Assembly (NCBI RefSeq): GCF_022538185.1
Contig: NZ_JAKYXC010000019.1
Coordinates: forward strand, 1 to 36,127
Source: Microbacterium sp. CFH 31415
Lineage (GTDB): Bacteria; Actinomycetota; Actinomycetes; Actinomycetales; Microbacteriaceae
DNA: 36,127 bases
Direction of reading: 5' to 3'
Of this stretch, positions 1 through 7,335 are shown in pieces. Positions within the stretch are counted from its first letter, which is position 1; each line of letters opens with the position of its first letter. A program made the position numbers and the translations under genes. Below the pieces are notes generated by a model. That model had not been told where the DNA came from, made no database searches, and saw only the letters and a program-made list of their open reading frames with translations.

Positions 1-155
1 CGCCGGACGCACCTGCCGCTCCTCCGGCAGCCGCGCCGCCGGCAGCGGAGCCGCCCGCGGCACCTCCGGCAGCGACCGAGCCGCCCGCGGCGACCGAACC
101 GCCGGCGTCCGAGCCGCCAGCGGCGCCGGACGCGCCCGACGCTCCTCGCCCGTAG
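1..155 (+). CDS. C-terminal end of an unidentified Pro/Ala-rich protein (partial)
   Basis: The frame with codons starting at base 3 is open from the window edge to a TAG at 153-155. It encodes about 50 residues built almost only of Pro, Ala and Glu, with an imperfect repeat of the type EPPAAT/EPPAAP, ending in DAPDAPRP. This looks like a flexible tail; such tails occur on cell-wall, secreted and signalling proteins of actinobacteria. No domain is visible, so no function can be given. A strong hairpin follows 7 bases after the stop, which supports this being a real gene end. Confidence 0.6.
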   Translation, partial: PDAPAAPPAAAPPAAEPPAAPPAATEPPAATEPPASEPPAAPDAPDAPRP

Positions 156-162
156 CGCAGCA

Positions 163-196
163 CGAAGACCCCTCGCCCTCGGGCGGGGGGTCTTCG
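163..196 (+). terminator. Rho-independent-type hairpin after the first partial gene
   Basis: The arms CGAAGACCCCTCGCCC (163-178) and GGGCGGGGGGTCTTCG (181-196) pair over 16 positions with one mismatch. The apex is tight and there is no clear T run, as is common in high-GC actinobacteria. It separates the upstream gene from the aldo/keto reductase promoter. Confidence 0.75.
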
Positions 197-260
197 CGTG
201 CCTCGGCGCCCTCCGCCCTCTGTGAGCCCGGCTCCCGGAGCGCGCCGTCGGCACGCGGGA

Positions 261-266
261 TAACGT
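261..266 (+). promoter_or_regulatory. -10 box TAACGT, leaderless start of the aldo/keto reductase
   Basis: TAACGT lies exactly 6 bases before the ATG at 273, so the transcript should start at or next to the start codon. A GGAGG stretch also sits in those bases. Confidence 0.5.
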
Positions 267-272
267 GGAGGG

Positions 273-1265
273 ATGACCTCCCCCGTTCCCCTGCGCCGCG
301 TCGGCGCCTCCGGACTCCTCGTCTCGGCCGTCGGCCTGGGCTGCAACAACTTCGGCCGCGCAGGCACCCGCACCGAGAGCCTCGACGGCACGCGGGACGT
401 GCTCGACGCCGCGATCGACGCCGGCGTCACGTTCCTCGACACCGCCGACATGTACGGCAAAGACCCCGGGCTCTCCGAGTCGCTCATGGGTGAGGCTCTG
501 CGCGGTCGTCGGGACCGCGTGGTGCTCGCGACGAAGTTCGGGCACTCGGGCCGCGACATGGGCCTGCCGGTCGTCGGGGCGAAGGCCTCACGGTCGTACG
601 TGCGACAGGCGGTCGAGGCATCCCTCACCCGTCTGCAGACCGAGTGGATCGACCTCTATCAGCTGCACACGCCCGACCCGGGGACACCCATCGAAGAGAC
701 GCTCGACGTGCTGGGCGACCTCGTACGCGAGGGCAAGGTCCGCTACATCGGGCACTCCAACCTCAGCGGCTGGCAGATAGCCGAGGCGCACTACGTCGCC
801 GCGCGGCGATCGGGCATCCCGTTCGTCTCTGCGCAGAACCATTACAGCCTGCTGGCGCGCGCGTCGGAGCGCGAGGTGATCCCGGCGGCCGAGCGTTTCC
901 GGCTCGGTTTCCTTCCGTACTTCCCGCTGCACAACGGACTTCTCACCGGCAAGTTCTCGCGCGACCACGCGCCGGAGGACACCCGCATCATGCGGCAGCG
1001 TCAGCACGTGTGGCAGGAGGCGCCGTGGGACGAGCTCGAGCAGTTCCAGGCATTCTGTGACAAGCGCGGCATCACGATGCTCGACGCGACCTTCGGCTGG
1101 CTGCTCGCCAACCCCGTGCTCGCGAGCGTCATCGCGGGCGCGACGAGTGCGGAGCAGGTCCGCGCCAACGCCGCCGCCGCCACCGCGTGGTCGCCCACTG
1201 CGGACGACATCGCGGAGATCGACGCCCTCTTCCCGCTGCCGGAGGACCCGGGCGCGAGGGTCTGA
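273..1265 (+). CDS. Aldo/keto reductase
   Basis: This 330-residue protein is a typical-length (alpha/beta)8-barrel NADPH-dependent oxidoreductase that reduces carbonyl compounds in the cytoplasm. The catalytic tetrad is visible: Asp56 (FLDTAD), Tyr61 (DMYG), Lys88 (LATKFG) and His132 (LYQLH). The segment KVRYIGHSN, typical of the family, follows at about residues 155-163. The closest resemblance is to general-stress or YghZ-type reductases, but the substrate cannot be read from sequence. The ATG at 273 fits both a GGAGG and a -10 box 6 bases upstream. The gene appears monocistronic, because the ABC genes downstream have their own promoter after a 151-bp gap. Confidence 0.93.
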   Translation: MTSPVPLRRVGASGLLVSAVGLGCNNFGRAGTRTESLDGTRDVLDAAIDAGVTFLDTADMYGKDPGLSESLMGEALRGRRDRVVLATKFGHSGRDMGLPVVGAKASRSYVRQAVEASLTRLQTEWIDLYQLHTPDPGTPIEETLDVLGDLVREGKVRYIGHSNLSGWQIAEAHYVAARRSGIPFVSAQNHYSLLARASEREVIPAAERFRLGFLPYFPLHNGLLTGKFSRDHAPEDTRIMRQRQHVWQEAPWDELEQFQAFCDKRGITMLDATFGWLLANPVLASVIAGATSAEQVRANAAAATAWSPTADDIAEIDALFPLPEDPGARV

Positions 1266-1305
1266 CCGCGCTCCGCCGCCCGGTTCGGCGGTCTCGTACG
1301 GCGCG
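1264..1305 (+). terminator. Possible imperfect hairpin after the aldo/keto reductase
   Basis: GACCGCGC (1264-1271) can pair with GCGCGGTT (1298-1305) around an inner CCGCC/GGCGG stem. There is no T run. This is weak, but it is in the right place to end the transcript before the ABC promoter. Confidence 0.35.
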
Positions 1306-1330
1306 GTTCGCCCACGGCGTAGCGCCCGGG

Positions 1331-1360
1331 TTGTGGGGTGTCCTCGGCCAGGCGTAGCGT
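1331..1360 (+). promoter_or_regulatory. Promoter TTGTGG-N18-TAGCGT of the ABC exporter pair
   Basis: A -35-like TTGTGG (1331-1336) and a -10 TAGCGT (1355-1360) are 18 bases apart. Unlike most promoters here, this one leaves a leader of about 50 nt that contains the GGAAGGG ribosome-binding site (1404-1410) used by the GTG at 1417. Confidence 0.55.
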
Positions 1361-1416
1361 CGCTCTCTGTGCGCTGCCGCGGTCGCGGCGGTCTCGGCGC
1401 ACCGGAAGGGACGGTC

Positions 1417-3147
1417 GTGCTCGGCAAGCTCCTTGTGCGATACCTGCGACCTGCGTGGCCGCTCATCATCGCCGTTGTCGTCTTTCAGTTCGCGCAGTCG
1501 ATGGCCTCGCTGCTGCTGCCCACGCTGAACGCCGACATCATCGACAACGGCGTGGTCACCGGAGACATCCCGTACATCTGGCAGACCGGCGGCGTGATGC
1601 TCGCGATCAGCCTCGTGCAGATCGCGTGCGCGATCGTGGCGGTCTACTTCGGATCGCGCCTGGCGATGGGCATGGGGCGCGACCTGCGCGGCGACCTGTT
1701 CCACCGCGTGGTGGCGTTCTCGCAGCGCGAGGTCGGGCAGATCGGCGCGCCGTCACTCATCACCCGCAACACGAACGACGTGCAGCAGGTGCAGATGCTC
1801 GTGCAGGTGTCGGCGACCCTGATGGTCTCCGCGCCGATCCTCGCGATCGGCGGCGTCATCTTCGCGGTCCAGCAGGACGCCGGCCTCTCGTGGCTCATGG
1901 CTGTCGCGATCCCGGTGCTGCTGATCATCGTGGGCCTCATCGTGTCGCGCATGGTTCCCGCGTTCACGAAGATGCAGACCCGCATCGACCGCGTGAACCA
2001 GATCATGCGCGAGCAGCTCACGGGCATCCGCGTTGTGCGCGCGTTCGTGCGCGAGCCCGAGGAGCAGGTGCGCTTCACCGCGGGCAGCGCCGATGTGCAG
2101 GAGACGGCGCTGCGCGCCGGCAACCTCATGGCGCTGATGTTCCCCGCCGTCATGCTCGTCATGAACGTCTCGAGCGTCGCGGTGATCTGGTTCGGCGCCT
2201 TCCAGGTGCAGAACAGCGGCGTCGAGATCGGCACCCTGTTCGCGTTCCTGCAGTACCTCATGCAGATCCTGATGGGCGTCATGATGGCGACCTTCATGTT
2301 CGTGATGATCCCGCGCGCGGCCGTGTGTGCGAACCGCATCGGCGAAGTGCTCGAGACCGCGCCATCGGTCGACGCGCCGGCGGTCGCGGCATCCGCCCCC
2401 GTTCCTGCCGGTCGTGTCGAGTTCGACGCTGTCGACTTCGCCTACCCCGGTGCCGACGACGCCGTGCTGCACGACCTGACCTTCACAGTCGAGCCCGGCA
2501 CCACGACGGCCGTGATCGGCTCGACGGGCGCCGGCAAGACCACGCTCATCGGCCTCGTCGCACGGCTGTTCGATGTGACCGCCGGCGCGGTGCGCGTCGA
2601 CGGCGTCGACGTGCGCGAGTACGACCCGGACGAGCTGTGGCAGCGCATCGGGCTGGTGCCGCAGAAGGCCTTCCTGTTCTCCGGCACTGTCGCGTCGAAC
2701 CTGCGCTACGGCAACGGCGAGGCGACCGACGACGAACTGTGGCACGCCCTCGAGCTCGCTCAGGCGAAGGACTTCGTCTCGGCCCTGCCCGAACAGCTCG
2801 AGGCGCCGATAGCGCAGGGTGGCACGAACGTCTCCGGAGGGCAGCGTCAGCGACTGGCCATCGCCCGAGCCCTGGTGAAGCGACCCGAGGTCTACATCTT
2901 CGACGACTCCTTCTCGGCGCTGGATCTCGCGACGGATGCCGCGCTCCGCCGCGCCCTCGATGCGCAGCTGCCCGATGCCACGAGGATCGTGGTCGCGCAG
3001 CGCGTGTCGACGATCCGCCATGCCGATCAGATCATCGTGCTCGACCACGGGCGCATGGTGGGGATCGGCACCCACGACGAGCTCGTGGAGACGTGCGAGA
3101 CGTACATCGAGATCGTCGAGTCGCAGCTCGCGGCGGAGGCGGCATGA
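1417..3147 (+). CDS. ABC exporter subunit A, fused membrane and ATPase domains, degenerate ATP site
   Basis: This 576-residue half-transporter has six predicted membrane segments (about residues 15-300) and an ABC ATPase. Walker A is GSTGAGKT (368-375) and the signature is a canonical VSGGQRQ (472-478). The catalytic Glu after Walker B is Asp (D497, in IFDDS) and the switch-loop His is Gln (Q528, in VVAQR). These changes mark the non-hydrolytic half of a heterodimeric exporter. The frame stays open far upstream, but the GTG at 1417 has GGAAGGG 7 bases before it and begins where family homology starts. The stop overlaps the next start in ATGA, so the two subunits should be made together. The substrate is unknown; multidrug or lipid export is typical for the family. 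Confidence 0.92.
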   Translation: MLGKLLVRYLRPAWPLIIAVVVFQFAQSMASLLLPTLNADIIDNGVVTGDIPYIWQTGGVMLAISLVQIACAIVAVYFGSRLAMGMGRDLRGDLFHRVVAFSQREVGQIGAPSLITRNTNDVQQVQMLVQVSATLMVSAPILAIGGVIFAVQQDAGLSWLMAVAIPVLLIIVGLIVSRMVPAFTKMQTRIDRVNQIMREQLTGIRVVRAFVREPEEQVRFTAGSADVQETALRAGNLMALMFPAVMLVMNVSSVAVIWFGAFQVQNSGVEIGTLFAFLQYLMQILMGVMMATFMFVMIPRAAVCANRIGEVLETAPSVDAPAVAASAPVPAGRVEFDAVDFAYPGADDAVLHDLTFTVEPGTTTAVIGSTGAGKTTLIGLVARLFDVTAGAVRVDGVDVREYDPDELWQRIGLVPQKAFLFSGTVASNLRYGNGEATDDELWHALELAQAKDFVSALPEQLEAPIAQGGTNVSGGQRQRLAIARALVKRPEVYIFDDSFSALDLATDAALRRALDAQLPDATRIVVAQRVSTIRHADQIIVLDHGRMVGIGTHDELVETCETYIEIVESQLAAEAA

Positions 3148-5186
3148 GCGGCTCGCAGAGCGCCCCTCGGCGGATGCCGATGCAGCGCGGACCGATGGGC
3201 CAGGTCGGCGGAGGGGAGAAGGCGCAGAACTTCGGTCCGAGTGCGAAGCGGCTGCTCGGCACGCTGCGCCACGACACGCCCGCGCTCATCGCGGTGCTGA
3301 TCTTCTCGGTGCTGTCCGTCGCGCTGACGGTGATCGGCCCGAAGCTGCTCGGGAACGCGACGAACGTCGTGTTCGCCGGATTCGTGTCGCTGCAGATGCC
3401 GCCCGGTGCGACGAAGCAGCAGGTGGTGGACGGGCTGATCGCGCAGGGGAACGTGGATCAGGCGAACATGATCGCCGCGATGGAGTTCACGCCCGGCGCG
3501 GGCGTCGACTTCGAGCAGCTGGCGTGGATCCTCGGTGCCGTGCTCGCGGTGTACGTGCTGGCGAGCGTCTTCGGCTGGCTTCAGGCGCGGATCCTCAACG
3601 GCGTCGTCCAGCGTGCCATGCACCAGCTGCGGCTGCGGGTCGAAGAGAAGGTGCACCGGCTGCCGCTCGCCTACTTCGACAAGGTGCAGCGCGGCGAGCT
3701 GCTCAGCCGCGTCACCAACGACGTCGACAACATCGGCCAGACGATGCAGCAGACGATCTCGCAGGTCGTGATCTCGCTGCTCACCGTCGTCGGCGTTCTC
3801 GTGATGATGTTCGTGATCTCTCCGCTGCTCGCCGTCATCGCCCTCGTGACGATCCCGCTCACCGTGGTGATCACGGTGGTGGTCGCGAAGCGGTCGCAGA
3901 AGCTCTTCGCCGCGCAGTGGAAGTCGACGGGCGTGCTGAATGCGCGCGTGGAAGAGACCTTCTCCGGCCACTCGATCGTGAAGGTGTTCGGCCACCAGCG
4001 CGAAGTGGAAGCCGACTTCCGCGCCGAGAACGACGAGCTCTACAAAGCGAGCTTCGGCGCGCAGTTCATCTCGGGCATCATCATGCCGTCGATGATGTTC
4101 ATCGGGAACCTCGTGTACGTCGCGATCGCGGTGGTCGGCGGTCTGCAGGTGGCGGCCGGGCTGCTGTCGATCGGCGATGTGCAGGCGTTCATGCAGTATT
4201 CGCGCCAGTTCACCCAGCCACTGAGCCAGCTCGGGTCGATGGCGAACCTCCTGCAGTCGGGTGTGGCGAGCGCCGAGCGGGTGTTCGAGCTGCTCGACGA
4301 GGGCGAGGAGCAGCCCGATGACGCCCCGGCGCAGACCGCGCCCGACGCCGCGAGTCACCTCGCGTTCGAGGGCGTCTCGTTCCGCTACTCGCCGGACAAG
4401 CCGCTCATCGAGGACCTCTCGCTCACCGCCCAGCCCGGCAGCACGGTCGCAATCGTCGGTCCCACCGGCGCCGGCAAGACGACGTTGGTGAACCTCATCA
4501 TGCGCTTCTACGAAGTGGATGACGGCCGCATCACGCTCGACGGCGTGGACACCCGTCGCATGACGCGCGACGACCTGCGCGCGCGGACGGGGATGGTGCT
4601 GCAGGACACGTGGCTCTTCGCGGGCACGATCCGCGAGAACATCGCGTACGGCCGGCCCGACGCCACCGAGGCGGAGATCCTCGCCGCAGCCACGGCCGCC
4701 TACGTCGACCGTTTCGTCCACGCCCTGCCCGACGGGTACGACACGATGCTCGACGACGAGGCGACGAACCTGAGCGTGGGGGAGCGTCAGCTCGTCACCA
4801 TCGCTCGGGCGTTCCTTGCTGATCCGCGCATCCTCATCCTCGACGAGGCGACGAGCTCCGTCGACACGCGCACGGAACTTCTCATCCAGCGGGCCATGTC
4901 GCGTCTGCGCGAGGACCGCACCGCCTTCGTCATCGCGCATCGGCTCTCGACCATCCGCGACGCCGATCTCATCCTCGTGATGGAGGCCGGATCCATCGTC
5001 GAGCAGGGCAGCCACGACGAGCTGCTCGTCGCCCGCGGTGCGTATTGGCGGCTCTACAACGCGCAGTTCGAAGCGCCCATGGACCAGGAGATCCTCGAGG
5101 ACTCGGTCGCGGTCGGAGCATCGGTGTCCGGCGCGCCATCGGCCCCCGCCGCCAAGGACGTGGGGGAGGAATCCACTAGTATGTGA
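3144..5186 (+). CDS. ABC exporter subunit B, fused membrane and ATPase domains, consensus ATP site
   Basis: This 680-residue partner of the upstream subunit starts at the ATG of an ATGA overlap. It has a Gly/Met/Pro-rich cytoplasmic start and six membrane segments. An inserted soluble loop of about 50 residues (roughly 75-125) follows the first helix and should lie outside the membrane. The ATPase has Walker A GPTGAGKT (439-446), an intact Walker B Asp567-Glu568 and switch His599. Its signature is the non-canonical LSVGERQ (543-549). Subunit A is the mirror image, so the pair forms one active and one degenerate site. A short Ala/Ser-rich tail ends at a TGA immediately before the phosphatase gene. 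The substrate is unknown. Confidence 0.92.
   Translation: MSGSQSAPRRMPMQRGPMGQVGGGEKAQNFGPSAKRLLGTLRHDTPALIAVLIFSVLSVALTVIGPKLLGNATNVVFAGFVSLQMPPGATKQQVVDGLIAQGNVDQANMIAAMEFTPGAGVDFEQLAWILGAVLAVYVLASVFGWLQARILNGVVQRAMHQLRLRVEEKVHRLPLAYFDKVQRGELLSRVTNDVDNIGQTMQQTISQVVISLLTVVGVLVMMFVISPLLAVIALVTIPLTVVITVVVAKRSQKLFAAQWKSTGVLNARVEETFSGHSIVKVFGHQREVEADFRAENDELYKASFGAQFISGIIMPSMMFIGNLVYVAIAVVGGLQVAAGLLSIGDVQAFMQYSRQFTQPLSQLGSMANLLQSGVASAERVFELLDEGEEQPDDAPAQTAPDAASHLAFEGVSFRYSPDKPLIEDLSLTAQPGSTVAIVGPTGAGKTTLVNLIMRFYEVDDGRITLDGVDTRRMTRDDLRARTGMVLQDTWLFAGTIRENIAYGRPDATEAEILAAATAAYVDRFVHALPDGYDTMLDDEATNLSVGERQLVTIARAFLADPRILILDEATSSVDTRTELLIQRAMSRLREDRTAFVIAHRLSTIRDADLILVMEAGSIVEQGSHDELLVARGAYWRLYNAQFEAPMDQEILEDSVAVGASVSGAPSAPAAKDVGEESTSM
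5177..5182 (+). promoter_or_regulatory. Possible -10 box TAGTAT for the PP2C phosphatase
   Basis: TAGTAT overlaps the last codons of ABC subunit B. Initiation near 5189 would give a leader of about 48 nt containing GGGAGG (5223-5228). This favours the GTG at 5237 over the GTG at 5183, which would lie upstream of the transcript. Confidence 0.35.
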
Positions 5187-5236
5187 AGACGCGCCCGGAC
5201 GCCGGGCCGCGCCAATTCGATCGGGAGGACGACGGC

Positions 5237-6187
5237 GTGTCCGAGGTATCCACCCAGTCGCTCTCGGTGCCCGTGCCCGGTGGGATCATCGACCTGGCGT
5301 GGGCGGCGGTCACCGACACGGGTCGCCGGCGTGAGGTGAACCAGGACGCCATGTTCGCCTCGTACCCGCTGTTCGTCGTCGCCGACGGCATGGGCGGTCA
5401 CGTCGGAGGCGAGATCGCCAGTGCCAGCACCATCGATCGGCTCAAGGTCGTGGCCGACGCGGGCGCCGTCACGCCGAAGGCGATCGAGAAGGCCCTGGCC
5501 CGTGCGGTGAAAGACATCGCGTCGCACCCCGAGGCGACAGATGACGGCACCGGCACGACCCTGACCGGGCTGTACCTCGACACGAGCGGCGACACCGCGC
5601 ACTGGGTCACCCTGAACATCGGCGACTCGCGCGTGTACCTCGTGCGCGACGGCGCCATCGTGCAGATCACCACCGACCACTCCGTCGTGCAGGAGCTCAT
5701 CGCCTCCGGACGGCTGAGCCCCGAAGAGGCCGAGAATCACCCGTACGGCAACGTCATCACGCGTGCCGTCGGGCCGAGTGAGGGCGTCACGCCCGACTAC
5801 GTGCGTCTCGACGTCGCCGAGGGCGACCGGTTCGTGATCTGCTCCGACGGGCTCACCAAGGAGCTCACCGACTACGGCATCCGCCACTTCCTCGACGAGA
5901 ACGCCGACCCGGCCGACGCCGTGAACGCGATGCTCGACGCCGCGCTCGAGAACGGCGGTCGCGACAACATCACGATCATCGTGCTGGACGTCGGGTCGGC
6001 GTCGGGCGCCGTGACCGAGGAGGGTGCTGCGGCTGCAGATGACGAGGCTGTCGCCGACGGCGAGGGTCTTGCCGACGGCGGGGCTGTCGCGGATGGCGAC
6101 GCCGTCGCCGACGGCACGGATGGCGATGGTGCGGATGCCGCTGCCGACGCCCCTACTGACGACGAGTCCTCCCCAACCCAGCGCTGA
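5237..6187 (+). CDS. PP2C-family Ser/Thr protein phosphatase (PstP/PrpC type)
   Basis: This 316-residue metal-dependent phosphatase would remove phosphate from proteins phosphorylated by PknB-type kinases. PP2C motifs appear in order: RREVNQD (31-37), VVADGMGGH (47-55, metal ligand Asp50), GTGTTL, NIGDSRVYL, CSDGL and GGRDNI. No transmembrane helix follows the domain, unlike mycobacterial PstP, so it is probably cytoplasmic. The last 55 or so residues are an acidic Ala/Asp/Gly tail with a repeated ADG pattern. The GTG at 5237 has GGGAGG 8 bases upstream and starts just before the domain; the longer GTG at 5183 has no site. No kinase or FHA gene lies in the window, so the partner kinase is probably encoded elsewhere or beyond the left edge. 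Confidence 0.92.
   Translation: MSEVSTQSLSVPVPGGIIDLAWAAVTDTGRRREVNQDAMFASYPLFVVADGMGGHVGGEIASASTIDRLKVVADAGAVTPKAIEKALARAVKDIASHPEATDDGTGTTLTGLYLDTSGDTAHWVTLNIGDSRVYLVRDGAIVQITTDHSVVQELIASGRLSPEEAENHPYGNVITRAVGPSEGVTPDYVRLDVAEGDRFVICSDGLTKELTDYGIRHFLDENADPADAVNAMLDAALENGGRDNITIIVLDVGSASGAVTEEGAAAADDEAVADGEGLADGGAVADGDAVADGTDGDGADAAADAPTDDESSPTQR
6045..6130 (+). repeat. Imperfect coding repeat, ADG-type acidic tail of the phosphatase
   Basis: The DNA repeats units encoding VADGEG, LADGGA, VADGDA and VADGTD. The units are similar but not identical at base level, so copy number could change by slippage. Confidence 0.6.
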
Positions 6188-6252
6188 GCGCCGCCGTCCA
6201 CACATCGGCGCACCCGCGCCTCAGCGGGGACTGCGCGGCGCTGTACTGAGGT

Positions 6253-7335
6253 GTGCCTTTCGCCGCTCCCCGCTTCGCTGCTCCTCGCCCCGCCGCGGCC
6301 GATCAAGGTTCTGCCGTCGATCCGCTCTCGAACGAGCCGCTGAGCCTGCCGTCGGCCTGGACGCAGCCCTCCCGCCCACCGCTTCCGGTGGTCGCGGCCA
6401 TCGTCCCGATCGTCGGGGCCATCGGGCTCTGGCTCGTGACAGGATCCATCCTGTCGCTGTGGCTCGCCGCCCTCGGTCCGCTGATCGCGGTGGCGACGCT
6501 GGCCGACGCCTCCCGCAGCGCACGACGCGACCGGCGCCGGCACCAGGCCGACGCCGTCCGCGTGCACGCCGAGGTCGCACGGGCGGTGGCGCAGCGACAC
6601 GATGACGAGCGCCGGCGCGCCTGGGCGCGGCATCCGGATGTCGCCTCCTTCGTCGGCCGCGACGACGAGGTCTGGCGCAGCTCGCCCGGCCGCGACGACC
6701 TTCTCGTGATCGGCGAGGGTGAGGTCCCGAGCGCCGTGCGGATCACCGGCGGAGACGGCGACGTGCGTGCGGTCGCGCTTCGGGCGCGGTCGTCCCGCCT
6801 GTCGCATGCACCGGTGACCGCGCCCGCAGACGGCGGGGTGGTCGTCGTCGGCGCGCGCGTCATGGCTGCCGCCGTGCAGCGGGCGCTCGTCATCCAGCTC
6901 TGTCTCGCTCGTCCGCCGGGAGAGCTCACCATCGTCGGCCCCGTGACCGGCGAGCTCGCCTGGATGGAGGCCCTCCCGCACCGTGGGGTCGGCGCACCTC
7001 GGCGGCTCGCGGTCCTCGCTCCGGGGGCGACCGTGCCGCCGGACGCCGACATCGTCGTCGGCCGTTGCGCGAATGGCGACCGCTGCCCCCGCGGTGCGGC
7101 ACGGTCATCACGGTTCACGCCCCCGACTCCGCGACGGTCGAGCGGGGCGGTGAGGTGGCCGACGTGCACGTCGAGGGTCTCGCGGTGGAGCAGGCGGCCG
7201 CGATCGCGGGGATGCTCGCCGAGCGCGCAGAGCGGGTTCTGGGGCTGCGGGGCGGTGACAGCGGCCCGGTGGCGCTCGCTGATCTCCTCTTCGATGCCGC
7301 CGCCGCCGACGGACAGGGCGGTCTACCCGCGGTGA
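6253..7335 (+). CDS. FtsK/EssC-like ATPase, 5' part before a probable frameshift
   Basis: This frame gives the N-terminal part of one large protein that continues in another frame in the next entry. Residues 1-45 are Ala/Pro-rich. A two-helix membrane hairpin (about 46-85) follows, then a basic, probably coiled segment, then a globular region of the kind that precedes FtsK domains in EssC/EccC-like proteins. Meaningful sequence ends near base 7090; the remaining 80 or so residues to the stop at 7335 are Arg/Ser-rich, as expected of an out-of-frame read. The GTG at 6253 is the first possible start, 3 bases after an in-frame TGA at 6247-6249. The gene follows the PP2C gene by 65 bases on the same strand. 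Confidence 0.7.
   Translation: MPFAAPRFAAPRPAAADQGSAVDPLSNEPLSLPSAWTQPSRPPLPVVAAIVPIVGAIGLWLVTGSILSLWLAALGPLIAVATLADASRSARRDRRRHQADAVRVHAEVARAVAQRHDDERRRAWARHPDVASFVGRDDEVWRSSPGRDDLLVIGEGEVPSAVRITGGDGDVRAVALRARSSRLSHAPVTAPADGGVVVVGARVMAAAVQRALVIQLCLARPPGELTIVGPVTGELAWMEALPHRGVGAPRRLAVLAPGATVPPDADIVVGRCANGDRCPRGAARSSRFTPPTPRRSSGAVRWPTCTSRVSRWSRRPRSRGCSPSAQSGFWGCGAVTAARWRSLISSSMPPPPTDRAVYPR

Noticed and set aside
3027..5015. Long minus-strand open frame (662 codons) opposite ABC subunit B
   Set aside because: It is rich in Arg, His, Asp and Glu without domains, as produced opposite high-GC genes; similar shadows lie opposite proS, the permease and trpEG.
5183..5236. Longer start (GTG at 5183) for the PP2C gene
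   Set aside because: No ribosome-binding site and it would overlap the putative promoter; the GTG at 5237 has GGGAGG and starts at the domain.
7060..7100. Programmed -1 ribosomal frameshift in the FtsK-like gene
   Set aside because: No X-XXY-YYZ slippery heptamer or obvious downstream stem is seen, and a missing C in a homopolymer explains the break more simply.
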